Positions 27,379-37,800 of a stretch of DNA of 64,000 nt are shown here, piece by piece. Numbering within the stretch: the first letter of the stretch is position 1; each line of letters starts with the position of its first letter. The stretch is from positions 1 through 64,000 of the forward strand of contig CAZTDX010000006.1 in the NCBI GenBank assembly GCA_964612425.1. The letters are read 5' to 3'. Position numbers and translations under genes: made by a program. Source of the stretch: CAUJGP01 sp964612425 (GTDB taxonomy: Bacteria; Bdellovibrionota; Bdellovibrionia; Bdellovibrionales; Bdellovibrionaceae). The notes beneath the pieces were generated by a model. It did not search any database. It saw only the letters and a program-made list of their open reading frames with translations, and was not told the origin of the DNA.

Positions 27379-27735
27379 AAACCATCCTTAGTTTGCGTCG
27401 CAAAAATTATTTAACATAAAAATAAAGTTTAGTTAGGCATTCCGCCAGAGTAAACTGATTTTGTTCAGTGTACGATCGAGGCGATCAAGTTGCAACAATT
27501 ATCATTAAGATAGTAATTTAGAATTCAGAGTAGTTAGATTCTGCTGAAAAAGGCCCACTTCTTCGTTGAAAAAGTTTAAATCTCACTCAACTGTCAAATT
27601 TTTAATGTTGAGGAACTACACCTCGTTCGATTTAAAGCTTTTCCGCCTCGAATTAGGGTGTTTTCACAGGCCTTAAGCCTGTGTAGACAGAACGAGGAGG
27701 TTGAAAATCGTCTAAAAATCGTCTAAAATTAGACG
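27379..27735 (+). promoter_or_regulatory. Structured leader region upstream of the Fic gene
   Basis: 357 bp between divergent genes. CCTCGTTC (27621-27628) can pair with GAACGAGG (27690-27697), enclosing a hairpin CACAGGC-CTTAA-GCCTGTG (27665-27683). A GAGGAGG (27694-27700) lies in or next to the outer stem, but is 35 nt from the Fic start and so is unlikely to be its ribosome binding site. Operator-like repeats follow (27707-27737). Confidence 0.5.
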
Positions 27736-27737
27736 AT
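27707..27737 (+). promoter_or_regulatory. Operator-like repeats over the Fic start codon
   Basis: ATCGTCTAA occurs at 27707 and again at 27718, 11 bp (one helical turn) apart. The second copy forms a perfect palindrome ATCGTCTAA-AA-TTAGACGAT (27718-27737) whose last bases are the AT of the Fic ATG (27736). A protein bound here would block initiation. The Fic protein has its own winged-helix C-terminus, so autoregulation is a reasonable guess. Confidence 0.6.
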
Positions 27738-28770
27738 GTATAAATACACAATAAGTTCGCTATTGCTAAAAAGTATTAAGGCCATTGCAATAAAAATTAA
27801 TGAACTCAATCGCTATCCTCATTCAAACATTGTATTAACTGAGTTAGAAGCTTCGGCTATTGCTATTTCTGCTTTTTCTTCAACAAGTATTGAAGGCAAT
27901 CCTTTGCCTCTTACGGAAGTAAAAAAAATCATTAAAGCTAGGCCTAAAAATATCAGAGATAGCGAAAGAGAGGTTCTCAATTATAATGATGCCTTAATTT
28001 CTCTTAATAAAAAAATGAATCAAGGCGAATTAGACTTCAGCTTAAAACTAATTTTAAATATCCAAAAAGATGTCACTCAAGGTTTACTTCCTCGTTATCA
28101 AGTTGGCAAATGGCGCAATGAGCCTGTGTTTGTCAATGACCCAAAAGCTAGAAAAACAATTTATTGGCCGCCAGATCACCAGGATGTAGAAGATTTATTA
28201 AAAGAGCTGATGGATTTTATTAATGATCAATCGGAAAAAATCGATCCTTTGATTTTAGCTGGTTTATTTCACAAACAATTTGTTATGATTCATCCTTTTG
28301 TTGACGGCAATGGTCGTACCGTCAGGTTAGCCACTAAGCTATTGTTAGCTAAAATGGGTCTAAACATCTTTCACTTATTTAGTTTTGAAAATTATTATAA
28401 TCGTCAAGTATCAAGGTATTTTGAAAAAGTGGGAGTCAGAGGCAATTATTATGATATTTTTAAACAGATTGATTTTACTCCTTGGCTTGAATACTTTGCT
28501 GACGGAATTTTAGATGAACTAATGAGAGTAGAAAAAGAGCTTCAATCTATGAAGAAGACACCTTCTAATACTTTATCAAAAGATCAAGAAAAAATTCTTT
28601 CTTTCATTCAAAAGCATGGTTTTATCAAAGACTCTGATTATGCTCGTTTGACGACGAGAGCAAAAGCCACTCGTTCTTTAGATTTTAAAAAATTAATTTC
28701 ACTAGGAGTAATTGAAAAAGTGGCTCAGGGGCCAGCCACTTATTATCGATTAAAAATAAACAACTTTTAA
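27736..28770 (+). CDS. Fic family protein (AMPylator type)
   Basis: 344 residues. The catalytic Fic motif is HPFVDGNGRT with H186. An inhibitory motif S49-x-x-x-E53-G54 (STSIEGN) lies N-terminal in the same chain, so this is a class II, self-inhibited Fic. A C-terminal winged-helix domain (about 280-344, DQEKILSFIQKHG...) is common in this family. It would transfer AMP (or another nucleotide) to protein hydroxyls. An in-frame TAG just upstream fixes the earliest start at 27736; no ribosome binding site is evident, so the mRNA may be leaderless or weakly translated. No separate antitoxin gene is adjacent. Confidence 0.93.
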   Translation: MYKYTISSLLLKSIKAIAIKINELNRYPHSNIVLTELEASAIAISAFSSTSIEGNPLPLTEVKKIIKARPKNIRDSEREVLNYNDALISLNKKMNQGELDFSLKLILNIQKDVTQGLLPRYQVGKWRNEPVFVNDPKARKTIYWPPDHQDVEDLLKELMDFINDQSEKIDPLILAGLFHKQFVMIHPFVDGNGRTVRLATKLLLAKMGLNIFHLFSFENYYNRQVSRYFEKVGVRGNYYDIFKQIDFTPWLEYFADGILDELMRVEKELQSMKKTPSNTLSKDQEKILSFIQKHGFIKDSDYARLTTRAKATRSLDFKKLISLGVIEKVAQGPATYYRLKINNF

Positions 28771-28785
28771 TCTATTTAAATTCAA

Positions 28786-30363
28786 TTACTTTAATCTAAA
28801 GATATTCCCAACAGGTTGAAGTGCCGGTTGGCATAGGCCGATCTCTTGTGGTGTTTGAAATACTTCAATCCAACCAGGAGGAAGACCTGGGGAATTTCTT
28901 GGGGCAACACGATAGCCCTCTGGTGTTGTAAGAACAAGATCGTTGGGCTGATATCGAGTCAATTGATTTGAAAGTAGCAAAGGATCATAGGGAGTCATGA
29001 CTCGGTAGCCAGCGGTTGTTTGCACAAAGAGTCCGCCCACGTTGATGCTATCAATTATTTGCTGAGGTAATGTTGGAGAGAGATTTGTTGCCACATTAAA
29101 ACAATTACCTGTAGGAGAAGAAAAACCTAACCAATAAAGTGAAAGTCCTCTCAGTTCGCTTCCCCAACCAGGCAATTGAGATCCCGCGATAATATCAGAA
29201 AAACGACGTTGAGGCATTCTTGATTTTGCAAGACCGAGAGCTCCGGCGACGAGTGCTGCCGCATTGGAGCTACCTCTAAATTCTCCATCTTCTTCAGTTT
29301 TAATAGAGGACATAGCAAGAAGGTTGGGTTTTGCGAGGGTATAATTGTAAGAGGAGCGGTCGGAATCAAGAGCGCCGACGGTAATTACTCTGGGGTTGTC
29401 TGCTGGGTTAAGCACAAAACTTCCAGAAGAATGACTTGGTACGAGAAGGTTTTCACCATCTAAAGATAAGTATAATTCATCATTGGAATCAAAATTATGA
29501 GAACGATTTTTAACGCGTAAAAAGTAAGTTCCCGCATTGATTTCTGCAACGATGGTCTCCCGTGGATAAAGAGAGTAGCCAGGACGCTTTTCATTGGGGT
29601 CAGAAGTTTGCTTGAGACCACTTGTTTGGATGACGTTCAGAAAATCGTCAGTGAGTGCTAAATCTAAATCTTTATCTGTTCCTAAGTATGGATCGTCTTT
29701 GAAATCATTCCAACTTAAAACAACTCTCACTTTACAGGTTTCGTTATTGCGGGATTGGCAAATCACTTTGAGGCTTTGATTTTGATCAGGCAATTGGACC
29801 CAATCTTGATCCAATGTTTGAATTCTTGAAGTAAATGAGGTGAGGCCAAAGTTTCCAGCAGCATTGATCCAAGTAACACCGTGATCAAGTGCTTTGTTGA
29901 CAAGGGCGTTTATAAATCCGTTCCCGTCATGATTGCTGCCAAACTCCCAAACTTCTGAGTAGAGGACTAAATCGATTCCTTTTTGGGTGAGGTCTTCAAT
30001 GGCAAATTTTAAATTGGAATACCCAAAAGTATTATAAAGATAAAGTTCAGGCTCCTTCATGATCGTTGTCACAATCTGCGCCATAGCAAGACCATGAGTT
30101 ACGTTTAAGTCTTTGGGCGGCTCAACAGGGCCTTGAAAATATTGAGTATTTGCAGGCAGGCTTCGACCGATTTCAGCTTGATATCCATAAAAGCCTTTAT
30201 CTAAGACGGCGATTTTAATTTTTTGTTTGAGAGGTTTTTGCAGAAGAGATTTTGTATTGAGCGCTTTCTCTAGTTCACTGGTATTCTGAATAGTAAAGGC
30301 ATTACTCTTGATGGTGATGATTAAAAATAAAAAAACTGCGCATGAAATATTGATGAACTTCAT
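28786..30363 (-). CDS. Secreted S8 (subtilisin-like) serine peptidase
   Basis: 525 residues with a signal peptide (MKFINISCAVFLFLIITIKS). Catalytic blocks: Asp in KIAVLDKGFYG, His in NVTHGLAMAQI, oxyanion Asn in INAAGNFGL, and nucleophile Ser in FRGSSNAAALVAGAL (the usual GTSxAAP without the Pro). A long insertion between the His and Ser blocks looks like a beta-rich domain (LRVKNRSHNFDSNDELYLS). The C-terminal 110 residues hold two similar YRVMTPYDPLLLS / YRVAPRNSPGLPP segments. Start follows GAGGGGGTACAA. Likely an exported degradative protease. Confidence 0.88.
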   Translation of the reverse strand: MKFINISCAVFLFLIITIKSNAFTIQNTSELEKALNTKSLLQKPLKQKIKIAVLDKGFYGYQAEIGRSLPANTQYFQGPVEPPKDLNVTHGLAMAQIVTTIMKEPELYLYNTFGYSNLKFAIEDLTQKGIDLVLYSEVWEFGSNHDGNGFINALVNKALDHGVTWINAAGNFGLTSFTSRIQTLDQDWVQLPDQNQSLKVICQSRNNETCKVRVVLSWNDFKDDPYLGTDKDLDLALTDDFLNVIQTSGLKQTSDPNEKRPGYSLYPRETIVAEINAGTYFLRVKNRSHNFDSNDELYLSLDGENLLVPSHSSGSFVLNPADNPRVITVGALDSDRSSYNYTLAKPNLLAMSSIKTEEDGEFRGSSNAAALVAGALGLAKSRMPQRRFSDIIAGSQLPGWGSELRGLSLYWLGFSSPTGNCFNVATNLSPTLPQQIIDSINVGGLFVQTTAGYRVMTPYDPLLLSNQLTRYQPNDLVLTTPEGYRVAPRNSPGLPPGWIEVFQTPQEIGLCQPALQPVGNIFRLK

Positions 30364-30390
30364 TGTACCCCCTCAAACAAAGATTAATTC

Positions 30391-30425
30391 TAAAAAAACA
30401 AGGGTCATGATTCAAATCATGACCC
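30391..30425 (-). terminator. Intrinsic terminator of the tyrosine-rich protein gene
   Basis: Perfect stem GGGTCATGATT/AATCATGACCC with a 2-nt centre (30402-30425). On the minus strand it is followed by TTGTTTTTTT. Confidence 0.92.
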
Positions 30426-30455
30426 TAACTCATTGATTTAATACGATTACATTTA

Positions 30456-30881
30456 TTAGAAAGAATAGCTGTATCTATTATAATAGTAATAATTATAGTA
30501 CCCGTAAGAATAAGAGTACCAAGGAGAATAGCAATGTCCGTAATAGTAGTAATAGCTGCTGTAAGAGTATCCGTATGATGGATAGGGATAGTACCAATAC
30601 CAGCTTGAAGCTCCAGCTTCACGATCTAGTTCGGTTTTAATTTTGCCTTCTGGGATAGCCTTGAAGTTGGTATTGATCAGTGCTTTAGCTTCGTCCGCTG
30701 TCATGAGAACGTTGCTGACTTCTGCCATTACTGTTTCACCTGTTCTTTGGTCCTGGCGAAGGATCACGGTCCCTTGAATGGACTGGTTAGCTCTATCTTG
30801 GTCTAGTTCTCCTGAATCAGCTTGAGCAAAGCTGAGTGCAAGTAACATCAATAATGATATGGAAAATAGATTTTTAATCAT
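30456..30881 (-). CDS. Secreted protein with tyrosine-rich C-terminus
   Basis: 141 residues. Signal peptide (MIKNLFSISLLMLLALSFAQ), a short charged domain, then a 48-residue tail in which 24 residues are Tyr, with Ser, Gly, Trp and Pro between (for example GYSYSSYYYYYGHCYSPWYS). Start follows AAAGGGGGCTTTT and a strong terminator follows the stop, so it is a well-formed monocistronic gene. No family recognised. Tyrosine-rich tails of this kind suggest an adhesive or cross-linkable surface protein; that is inference. Confidence 0.82.
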   Translation of the reverse strand: MIKNLFSISLLMLLALSFAQADSGELDQDRANQSIQGTVILRQDQRTGETVMAEVSNVLMTADEAKALINTNFKAIPEGKIKTELDREAGASSWYWYYPYPSYGYSYSSYYYYYGHCYSPWYSYSYGYYNYYYYNRYSYSF

Positions 30882-31099
30882 AAAAGCCCCCTTTGTTTAT
30901 GCGTTATTTGTGCATGCTTTGCCTTTAAATCCGACAGAGTTCAATTAAAAATTTAAAAATGATATTAAAACGTCTCGAACCTAACGAGTTGTCCCAGAGA
31001 ATTTGTCACGACTTTAAATCACGAGGCCTAAGTCGAGATCCTTGCCTTTAGGCAGTCCTGAAGTTGTCTCTCTACAGACTTTCGATAGAATGATTCAAG

Positions 31100-31618
31100 A
31101 TGGAATTTATAGAAAAGCTGAAAAAAATCAAACTTTTGATTCTAGATGTGGATGGCGTTTTAACCGACACAAGAATCTTTCTCGATTCTGATGGTGAGTG
31201 GAAGCGTTTCTTTTCTATTAGGGACGGAGTCGGTATTAAGGAGCTGCAAAAGCGGGGATATCAAACCGCAGTCATTACGGGATCAAAGGCAAAAGATATC
31301 ACGCTGAGGATGAAAAACCTTGGAATTACTTATTTTTATGATGGTTATCTGGATAAGGAACCCGCGTTCAAGATGTTGCAGACAGATTCAAAGGTCAGAC
31401 TAGATGAGATGGCCTACATCGGCGATGATATTTATGATTTGCCATTATTAACACAGGTGGGCTTTTCCGCGACAGTTCCTGAGGCCGTTACAGAGGTTAA
31501 GAGTGTTGTCGATTACATAACAACGTGTCCGGGTGGACTTGGGGCGGCCCGCGAAATTTGTGACAAAATTATTAAGTATGGATTTTTTAGCTCCGTGGAT
31601 AGGAGAGAGGTGAACTAA
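31100..31618 (+). CDS. kdsC: 3-deoxy-D-manno-octulosonate-8-phosphate phosphatase
   Basis: 172 residues, usual KdsC size. HAD motif I DVDGVLTD, motif II AVITGSKAKD, and motif III/IV YIGDDIYDLPLL. Removes phosphate from KDO-8-P in LPS core synthesis. First gene of a long plus-strand run; its stop overlaps the next start (TAATG). In many proteobacteria kdsC is followed directly by lptC; here nine-plus motility-like genes lie between. Confidence 0.93.
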   Translation: MEFIEKLKKIKLLILDVDGVLTDTRIFLDSDGEWKRFFSIRDGVGIKELQKRGYQTAVITGSKAKDITLRMKNLGITYFYDGYLDKEPAFKMLQTDSKVRLDEMAYIGDDIYDLPLLTQVGFSATVPEAVTEVKSVVDYITTCPGGLGAAREICDKIIKYGFFSSVDRREVN

Positions 31619-32388
31619 TGCTGGCATATAAAATAAGTTGGTCGCAGGCACTTATTGTTGGGCTTATTATTAGTCTTGGCGGCTCTTTTGCGTTTGGTGA
31701 AAAAATGGCTTTTCCTGAGGAAGAGCTGGCGAGAGAAAGTGTTCTTCCTAAGTTTGATGTGCCTAATAGTGTGCGAAATCGCAGTGTTGTCGTTGCTGAT
31801 CGTTTTGAGCTAGGAGGATTTTTAGGGGCGACGACCAATGAAGCCGTTTACAATCAAAACCAGTTTGGACTTATTGGTACTTATCATTTTAGTGAGTCTC
31901 ATGGGATTGCCCTCAGTTACACACAAATGGCATCAGGAGTTGGTTCCTACGCAAAATCATTGGATAGCTCCGTCCCCGCAGATAGAGGGAACTTTGATTT
32001 ATCAAAAACTTTTGGGCCTAAAAGTTTTTTCTTAGTTAATTATCAAAACACTGTTTTTTACGGAAAACTCAGTATTTTAAAAAACTTGGTTTTTAATATG
32101 CATATTTACGGAATGATTGGGGCCGGAACCGTCATGTACGATGGTCTTTCTTCGATGGCCTTAGATGTTGGGTTGGGGCAACGATTTTACTTTACAAAGA
32201 ATTTTGCACTTCGGTTTGACTTAAAGTTTGTGCGATTTTCTGGGCCTAATCCTATTTATAAGCCCGACAATAAAAGTAGCATGGAAAGCCGTGAAGCTTT
32301 AAGGTCAGGAAATTTAAAAATCAGTGATTATGAAACGACTAATTATTTACTGACGCATTTAACTGGTGGCTTAGTTTTTCTGTTTTGA
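31618..32388 (+). CDS. Outer-membrane beta-barrel protein (GltA/GltB-like)
   Basis: 256 residues, start ATG coupled to kdsC after GAGGTGAACTA. Signal peptide, then alternating strands (GLIGTYHFSESHGIALSYTQ, FALRFDLKFVRFS) and a C-terminal Phe (HLTGGLVFLF), typical of outer-membrane barrels. It is one of two adjacent barrels at the head of a gliding-type cluster, matching the GltA/GltB pair of Myxococcus by position and type. Direct homology is inferred. Confidence 0.82.
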   Translation: MLAYKISWSQALIVGLIISLGGSFAFGEKMAFPEEELARESVLPKFDVPNSVRNRSVVVADRFELGGFLGATTNEAVYNQNQFGLIGTYHFSESHGIALSYTQMASGVGSYAKSLDSSVPADRGNFDLSKTFGPKSFFLVNYQNTVFYGKLSILKNLVFNMHIYGMIGAGTVMYDGLSSMALDVGLGQRFYFTKNFALRFDLKFVRFSGPNPIYKPDNKSSMESREALRSGNLKISDYETTNYLLTHLTGGLVFLF

Positions 32389-32411
32389 TTTTTTTGGTAA
32401 GGGGAAAAAAT

Positions 32412-33263
32412 ATGTTTCAGGGATTGAAACGAGAAATAAAGTGGAATTATTTAAATTACTTTTTGGTCGCACTCTTAACATTTTTAAGTGCTGGCCCAAT
32501 TTTGGCGGCGGATGATTTAGACCTTGATGCACTTGAAGCTGAAATGTCACGACGGGGTGAGGAGCAAGTGGAAAAGTCTGTACCACAACCAACAGAAACT
32601 CAACCGATTGAAACGAAGTCCGTGTCTTTTCAGGATTTACCAAAGCTCTCCTCATTCTCAGATATTACGGTTATACAAAAAAAGTTTATGCCAAAAACAA
32701 ATCGGTTTCAGTTGTTTGGTGGCGTTGATTTTCTTACCAATAACCCTTTTTTTGATACCTATGGCTTCAATGCGCGGTTGGCATTTTACTTTTCAGAACT
32801 ATTAGGAGTAGAGCTTGGCTATTGGCGACACTCAGTTGCTCAACGAACCATCACTTCTGATTTAGATTCCAAGCACCGGATAACAGCTAAAACAATGTTG
32901 AGTAGCTTAGGGAGTATGGGGATTTCTTTGGTGTATGTTCCATTTTATGGAAAAATGACATTTTTAGATAGAACCATTATTCCTTATGATTTCTATTTTT
33001 CATTGGGCATGGGAACAACCGAAACGTCTTATGTTGATAAGGCCGCACCGAGTATTTTTCTAGGAACGGGTGAGCTTTTTTCTTTATCAAAATCCTTTGC
33101 TTGGCGCTGGGATTTCACCAGCATTTCTTATGCGGCAAGAGTGGCTGACGTTGATGTTAATTCTAACGGAAACATCTCTGACTCAGGAAAAAAACAATCG
33201 ATGAGTGATTTATATCTGGGCATTGGACTGACAATATTATTTCCAGGAGCATCATACCGATGA
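32412..33263 (+). CDS. Outer-membrane beta-barrel protein (GltA/GltB-like)
   Basis: 283 residues from ATG 32412 (GGGG 7 nt upstream; in-frame TTG at 32385 rejected). Signal peptide ends near ILAADDLD. An acidic spacer is followed by a barrel (FQLFGGVDFLTNN..., AFYFSELLGVELGYWRHS) similar in style to the previous protein. It ends with DLYLGIGLTILFPGASYR. Stop overlaps the next start (ATGA). Confidence 0.82.
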   Translation: MFQGLKREIKWNYLNYFLVALLTFLSAGPILAADDLDLDALEAEMSRRGEEQVEKSVPQPTETQPIETKSVSFQDLPKLSSFSDITVIQKKFMPKTNRFQLFGGVDFLTNNPFFDTYGFNARLAFYFSELLGVELGYWRHSVAQRTITSDLDSKHRITAKTMLSSLGSMGISLVYVPFYGKMTFLDRTIIPYDFYFSLGMGTTETSYVDKAAPSIFLGTGELFSLSKSFAWRWDFTSISYAARVADVDVNSNGNISDSGKKQSMSDLYLGIGLTILFPGASYR

Positions 33264-34813
33264 AAAGTATAAAACAATATATATTTATAATCATGATGAT
33301 CATTAGCTCGTCACTTTTGGCTAAGGCTGCTCCGCGTGAACCAGTTTTAGCCTCCGCTGATAGTAAATTGCGAGCCGCATTGAGCCTGTATGAAAGAAAG
33401 CAACTCATACCGGCAGCGAGCGCGCTCTTTTCTATTCGAGCACGTCCAGAAGTGAGGGCGTATCGAGGGTTAATTTATTTAACCTTAGGCAAAATATTTT
33501 TAGAACTTAACTTTCCCCAAATTGCAGCTTGGCAATTTGCAAACGTTCTTATGGTTAATGATGAACGCTACAATAAAAGTGCTTTAGAGATTTTGTCGGT
33601 GGCAGCCGATAAGCTCGGAGATGAGACAATCTTAAATTATGCTGTATCAAAAATGAAAATTTCAGATTTCCCAGCGCAGGAAAAAGATATGCTCTTTTTT
33701 AGAATGGGGGAAATTAAGTTTAGAAATAAAGATTATAAAGGGGCCATTGAATTATTTGATCGAGTTAGCTCTGACAGTAACTACTCCGAGATGGCACAAT
33801 ATATGTCAGGAACCAGTTTTGCCTCCATCAATGAGCTTTCTTCGGCCATAAGCAAATTTGAAACGTTGTTGGCAGGTCGCAGAAGACCTATTACCGACGA
33901 CACGAGAGTCTCAGTTTTAATGGCTTTAGCACGGGCTCATTATCAACGAAAAGACTGGGATCGAAGTTTAGAGTATTATCGTCGAGTTCCTCGTGATCAT
34001 GAATTATGGCATAGTGCTTTGTTTGAATCGGCCTGGGCCAATTTAAGAGTAGGGAAATTTAGATCGGCACTGGGGACATTTCACTCCCTTCACTCGAGTT
34101 ATTACGATGATTTTTATTTACCAGAATCATTAGTTCTTCGTGCCATTGTATACTTGTATATTTGTAAATACGATGAAGTGAATAAAGTGGTAGGGCTTTT
34201 TGAAAAATCTTACGGAGACATTCATACACGATTGACCAGTTTTTTGCGCTCAACGAACGACCCAAGAATGTTTTATGATGAAGTTGAGCGGGGATTATTA
34301 ATGAAAAGATCCCTTCAGGATGGCAAAAAAATGTCTGAAGGGCGCATTCCCTACAAAGTTTTACGTTATATTTTAGGTAAGCCAGATATTCAAAGGGGAC
34401 TCGATTATCTTCGTAAATTGTATAATGAAAAAAATCAGCTTGAAGATATGTCCGTAGGATTTTTAGAGTCTCCTCTGGGAAAATACTCTGTTCGTCTCCT
34501 TATTGGTCGAATTAAAACAGCTCAAAAATTAATTGGGATAAAAGCTAAAATTCATATGCTATATATGAAAGGGGAGCTCAAAGACCTTGATGAACAAGTA
34601 TCGTACCTCCGCTATGAAATGATTGGTTTGCAAAAAGATATTTTGAAAAAGAAAATAGCTGGGACACCCACCGAAACGCCAAAACTGGATGATGATTCAG
34701 ATCGAAATTACTATGTGAAAAATGGTTATGATTATTGGCCATTCCAAGGGGAATTTTGGCTTGATGAAATAGGAAATTACTTTTATGTCGGAAAGCAAAG
34801 TTGTGAAAACTAA
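33260..34813 (+). CDS. Periplasmic TPR protein of gliding-type cluster
   Basis: 517 residues with signal peptide (MKSIKQYIFIIMMIISSSLL). TPR-like helical pairs across about 50-300 (for example KDYKGAIELFDRVSSDSNYS, RKDWDRSLEYYRRVPRDHEL). The C-terminal region is helical and ends with a WPFQGEFWLDEIGNYFYVG segment. Translationally coupled at both ends. By order and type it may correspond to GltC; that is inference. Confidence 0.82.
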   Translation: MKSIKQYIFIIMMIISSSLLAKAAPREPVLASADSKLRAALSLYERKQLIPAASALFSIRARPEVRAYRGLIYLTLGKIFLELNFPQIAAWQFANVLMVNDERYNKSALEILSVAADKLGDETILNYAVSKMKISDFPAQEKDMLFFRMGEIKFRNKDYKGAIELFDRVSSDSNYSEMAQYMSGTSFASINELSSAISKFETLLAGRRRPITDDTRVSVLMALARAHYQRKDWDRSLEYYRRVPRDHELWHSALFESAWANLRVGKFRSALGTFHSLHSSYYDDFYLPESLVLRAIVYLYICKYDEVNKVVGLFEKSYGDIHTRLTSFLRSTNDPRMFYDEVERGLLMKRSLQDGKKMSEGRIPYKVLRYILGKPDIQRGLDYLRKLYNEKNQLEDMSVGFLESPLGKYSVRLLIGRIKTAQKLIGIKAKIHMLYMKGELKDLDEQVSYLRYEMIGLQKDILKKKIAGTPTETPKLDDDSDRNYYVKNGYDYWPFQGEFWLDEIGNYFYVGKQSCEN

Positions 34814-37800
34814 ACAAATAAAAATTATATTTTCCATTTTATTATTAAGTGTGTCTTCGGTGGCTCTGGCCGAAGAAACTATCGGTGACATACTTAAGAA
34901 ATTAAAAAAATCAGGGGCGGATTCGACTCAGCTCAATTTGCCAAAGTCAGCAGCGGCGTTACCAACTTATGCAATTCCGCAAGCCCCGCCACGAGAAAGA
35001 TTAAACTTTAACACCATTCGACCGACAGCCTCAAGTGAGGTGATTAATGTCGAAAAAGTGGGAAAAGATCGTGTTGAGTTAGAACGTATTACTGACAAAC
35101 AAATACAGGAATTGTTTCGTCTTACAGAAAAGATGAAAACCAGCCCCAACCGTGGTGAGCTTTGGCTGCGATTAGCTGAACTTTATGTAGAAAAATCAGA
35201 TTACATTCGCTCCAGAAGACAGGCTCTCTATGAAGAGAAGCTCGCAAAATACAATAGTAAGGTCACTTCAGTAAAACCAGAGATCGATTTAAGTGATGCC
35301 CAGGAATATAATAAAAAAGCAATTCAATTGTATGAGTATTTTGTTCGAGATTTTAAAAATCACGCTAAAATGGATCAGGCGCTTTATTTTCTAGGTTTTA
35401 ATTATATAGAGCTCGGTGATTTTAAAAAAGGGGCGGGATACTATACGCGGTTGGCAGAAGAGCATCCACGAAGTCATTATGTTGGCGAAGCTTATTTTTC
35501 TATTGGTGAGTATTATTTTGATGCCGATAAGTGGGATTTAGCTTTAGAAAATTATAAAAAAGTAATTAAATTAAAAAACCCAAGCACGTTTGGGATTTCC
35601 CTTTATAAAGCAGCGTGGTGTTTACACCGCAAAGGGCAATCAGGAGAAGGTTTAAAGTATTTGGAATTACTCATTAGAATGGGTGGTAATCCTTCGAATA
35701 AAATTGATGTGGCAAAGCTCGATACTGAAGCTAAACGAGATTTATTGGTTTTTTTTGCTGAGGGTGGAGAGCCTGAAAATGCCATGGCCTATTTTAGCAA
35801 GTATTTAGGTGCTGAGCGAGCACCAAAAGAAGTAGAAAAGCTCGCTTATTACTATTCAGATAAAGGCGCTAAAGATAAATCCACATACTTATTTAAGCAA
35901 TTAATTGCACTAAATAAAATGTCTCCGAAAGCTTATGACTATCAATTTCAAATTGTAACAAACTATATTAATTTAACGAATACTCACAAATTTAAAGAAG
36001 AGCTCTATGTATTGATAAAAGAATATGGACCTAAGTCCGATTGGGCTAAAGAAAATAAAGATAATAAAGCAGTTATGGAAAATAGCCATAAAACAACAGA
36101 GAATTTTTTAAAGACCTACACTCTACAGCACCATCAGGCGGCTCAAAACTCCAAAAGTAAGTATTCTCAGCAAATGGCAGAAGAAGGCTATAAAATATTT
36201 TTAGCTGAGTACCAAGATTCTGCAAGCTACCCAGATATGATGTTTTTTTATGGAGAGCTACTCTATGATATGGAAAAATTTGGTGAAGCAGCTCAACAGT
36301 ATGCCTGGGTAGCAAAAAATGCCTCTCAAAGTAAATATGGTTCTAAAGCTGGAATGAACATGATACTGGGCTTAGAAAAAAACCTTCCTACAGAAGAGCA
36401 AATGCAGGCAAGGTTAGGAACATCAACAGAGCCACTGACACTTGATCCTCGAGTTAAACAATTTATTGAAAATTCAGAGTGGTACTTAAAAAGTTTTCAA
36501 AAAGCAGATAAAAATGTGGAGCTTAAATTTAAAATTGGAAGACTTTATTATTTATCGAACCACTTTACGGAGGCAGAGAAAATCTTTAAAGATGTTATTC
36601 AAAGTCATCCTAAATCGAAGCAAGCAGAATTTGCAGCTAACCTACTTTTAGATATGTATAATTTAAGAAAAGATTATGTAGGACTTGAGCGAGTTGGATT
36701 AGAAATGCTAGGTTCAGCAGCCGTTGCAGAAAGCTCTTCAGCAGACCAAATAAAAAATATTTTAGAAAGAGCTAGCTTTAAGGCAGGTGAAGAGTTAGAG
36801 GCAAAAAAAGATTATTTAGGAAGCGCCAAGAAATTTGAGGTCTTTACCAAAAAATATCCAAAATCAAACTTTTTAAGTAAGGCTCATTTTAATGCGGCTG
36901 TTAATTACCAACGGGCAAATCAACTTTGGCCCTCTTTAGCGAACTTTGAATGGGTACTAAGAAATCGTGAAAAAGAAGCCGTTCCACTACAGGATAAATC
37001 AATAAAAATAATTCCTAAAATGTATCAGAATTTAGGAATGTACCATAAGTCCGCATTGGCCTACGTTATGGCAGGTGATAAAAATAATAATCCTAAAGAG
37101 GCTGCTGATTTTTATTATAATGCAGCAGTTCTTTTTGATTCTTTAAATAATGTAGAGAAATCAGTAAAGTATTATAAGTTATTTTTGAAAAATGCGACAG
37201 CGGTGGAAAAAGCGAATACGTTTTATCGGTTGGCAGATTTAAATTATAGAAATAACCTGTATTATCCAGCGATTGAGTACTACAAAGAATACACTCACAT
37301 GGGGAAAGAACCAGAGCTCATCATTGAGTCTTATTATAAAATCTCAGAGTGCTATAAGAAGATTAGAAACCGAAAAGAATGGGACTTGTGGCGAGCTAAA
37401 GTGGTTGTTGTTCAAAAAAGTCTAGTTCCTAAGTTGAGAGGACCCGGGGCCCACTTTGCCGCTCAAATTCGATTACAGAATATCGAGCAGGTGTATGTCC
37501 ATTTAGAATCTCTTAAATTTCCTGCTAATACGACGCGAATGAAAAAAGTGGCGGATGAAAAGCTCGTTTTAGTTAATCAACTCAATCAAGAGTTGGGAGA
37601 AATCATAAAATATGATAGCGCCGAAGAAATTGTTGGCGCCTTAGAACTTTTAGGACGAACGAATGCTCACATGAGTGAGGCCCTTCTTAAAGCGCCATTA
37701 CCAGAAGAACTACAAAAAGATGAGGCCGCAAAACAGCAATATTTAAATGCTGTGGGTGAAATGGCTAAACCATTTTTAGTTAAGGCAGTGGAGAGTTTTC

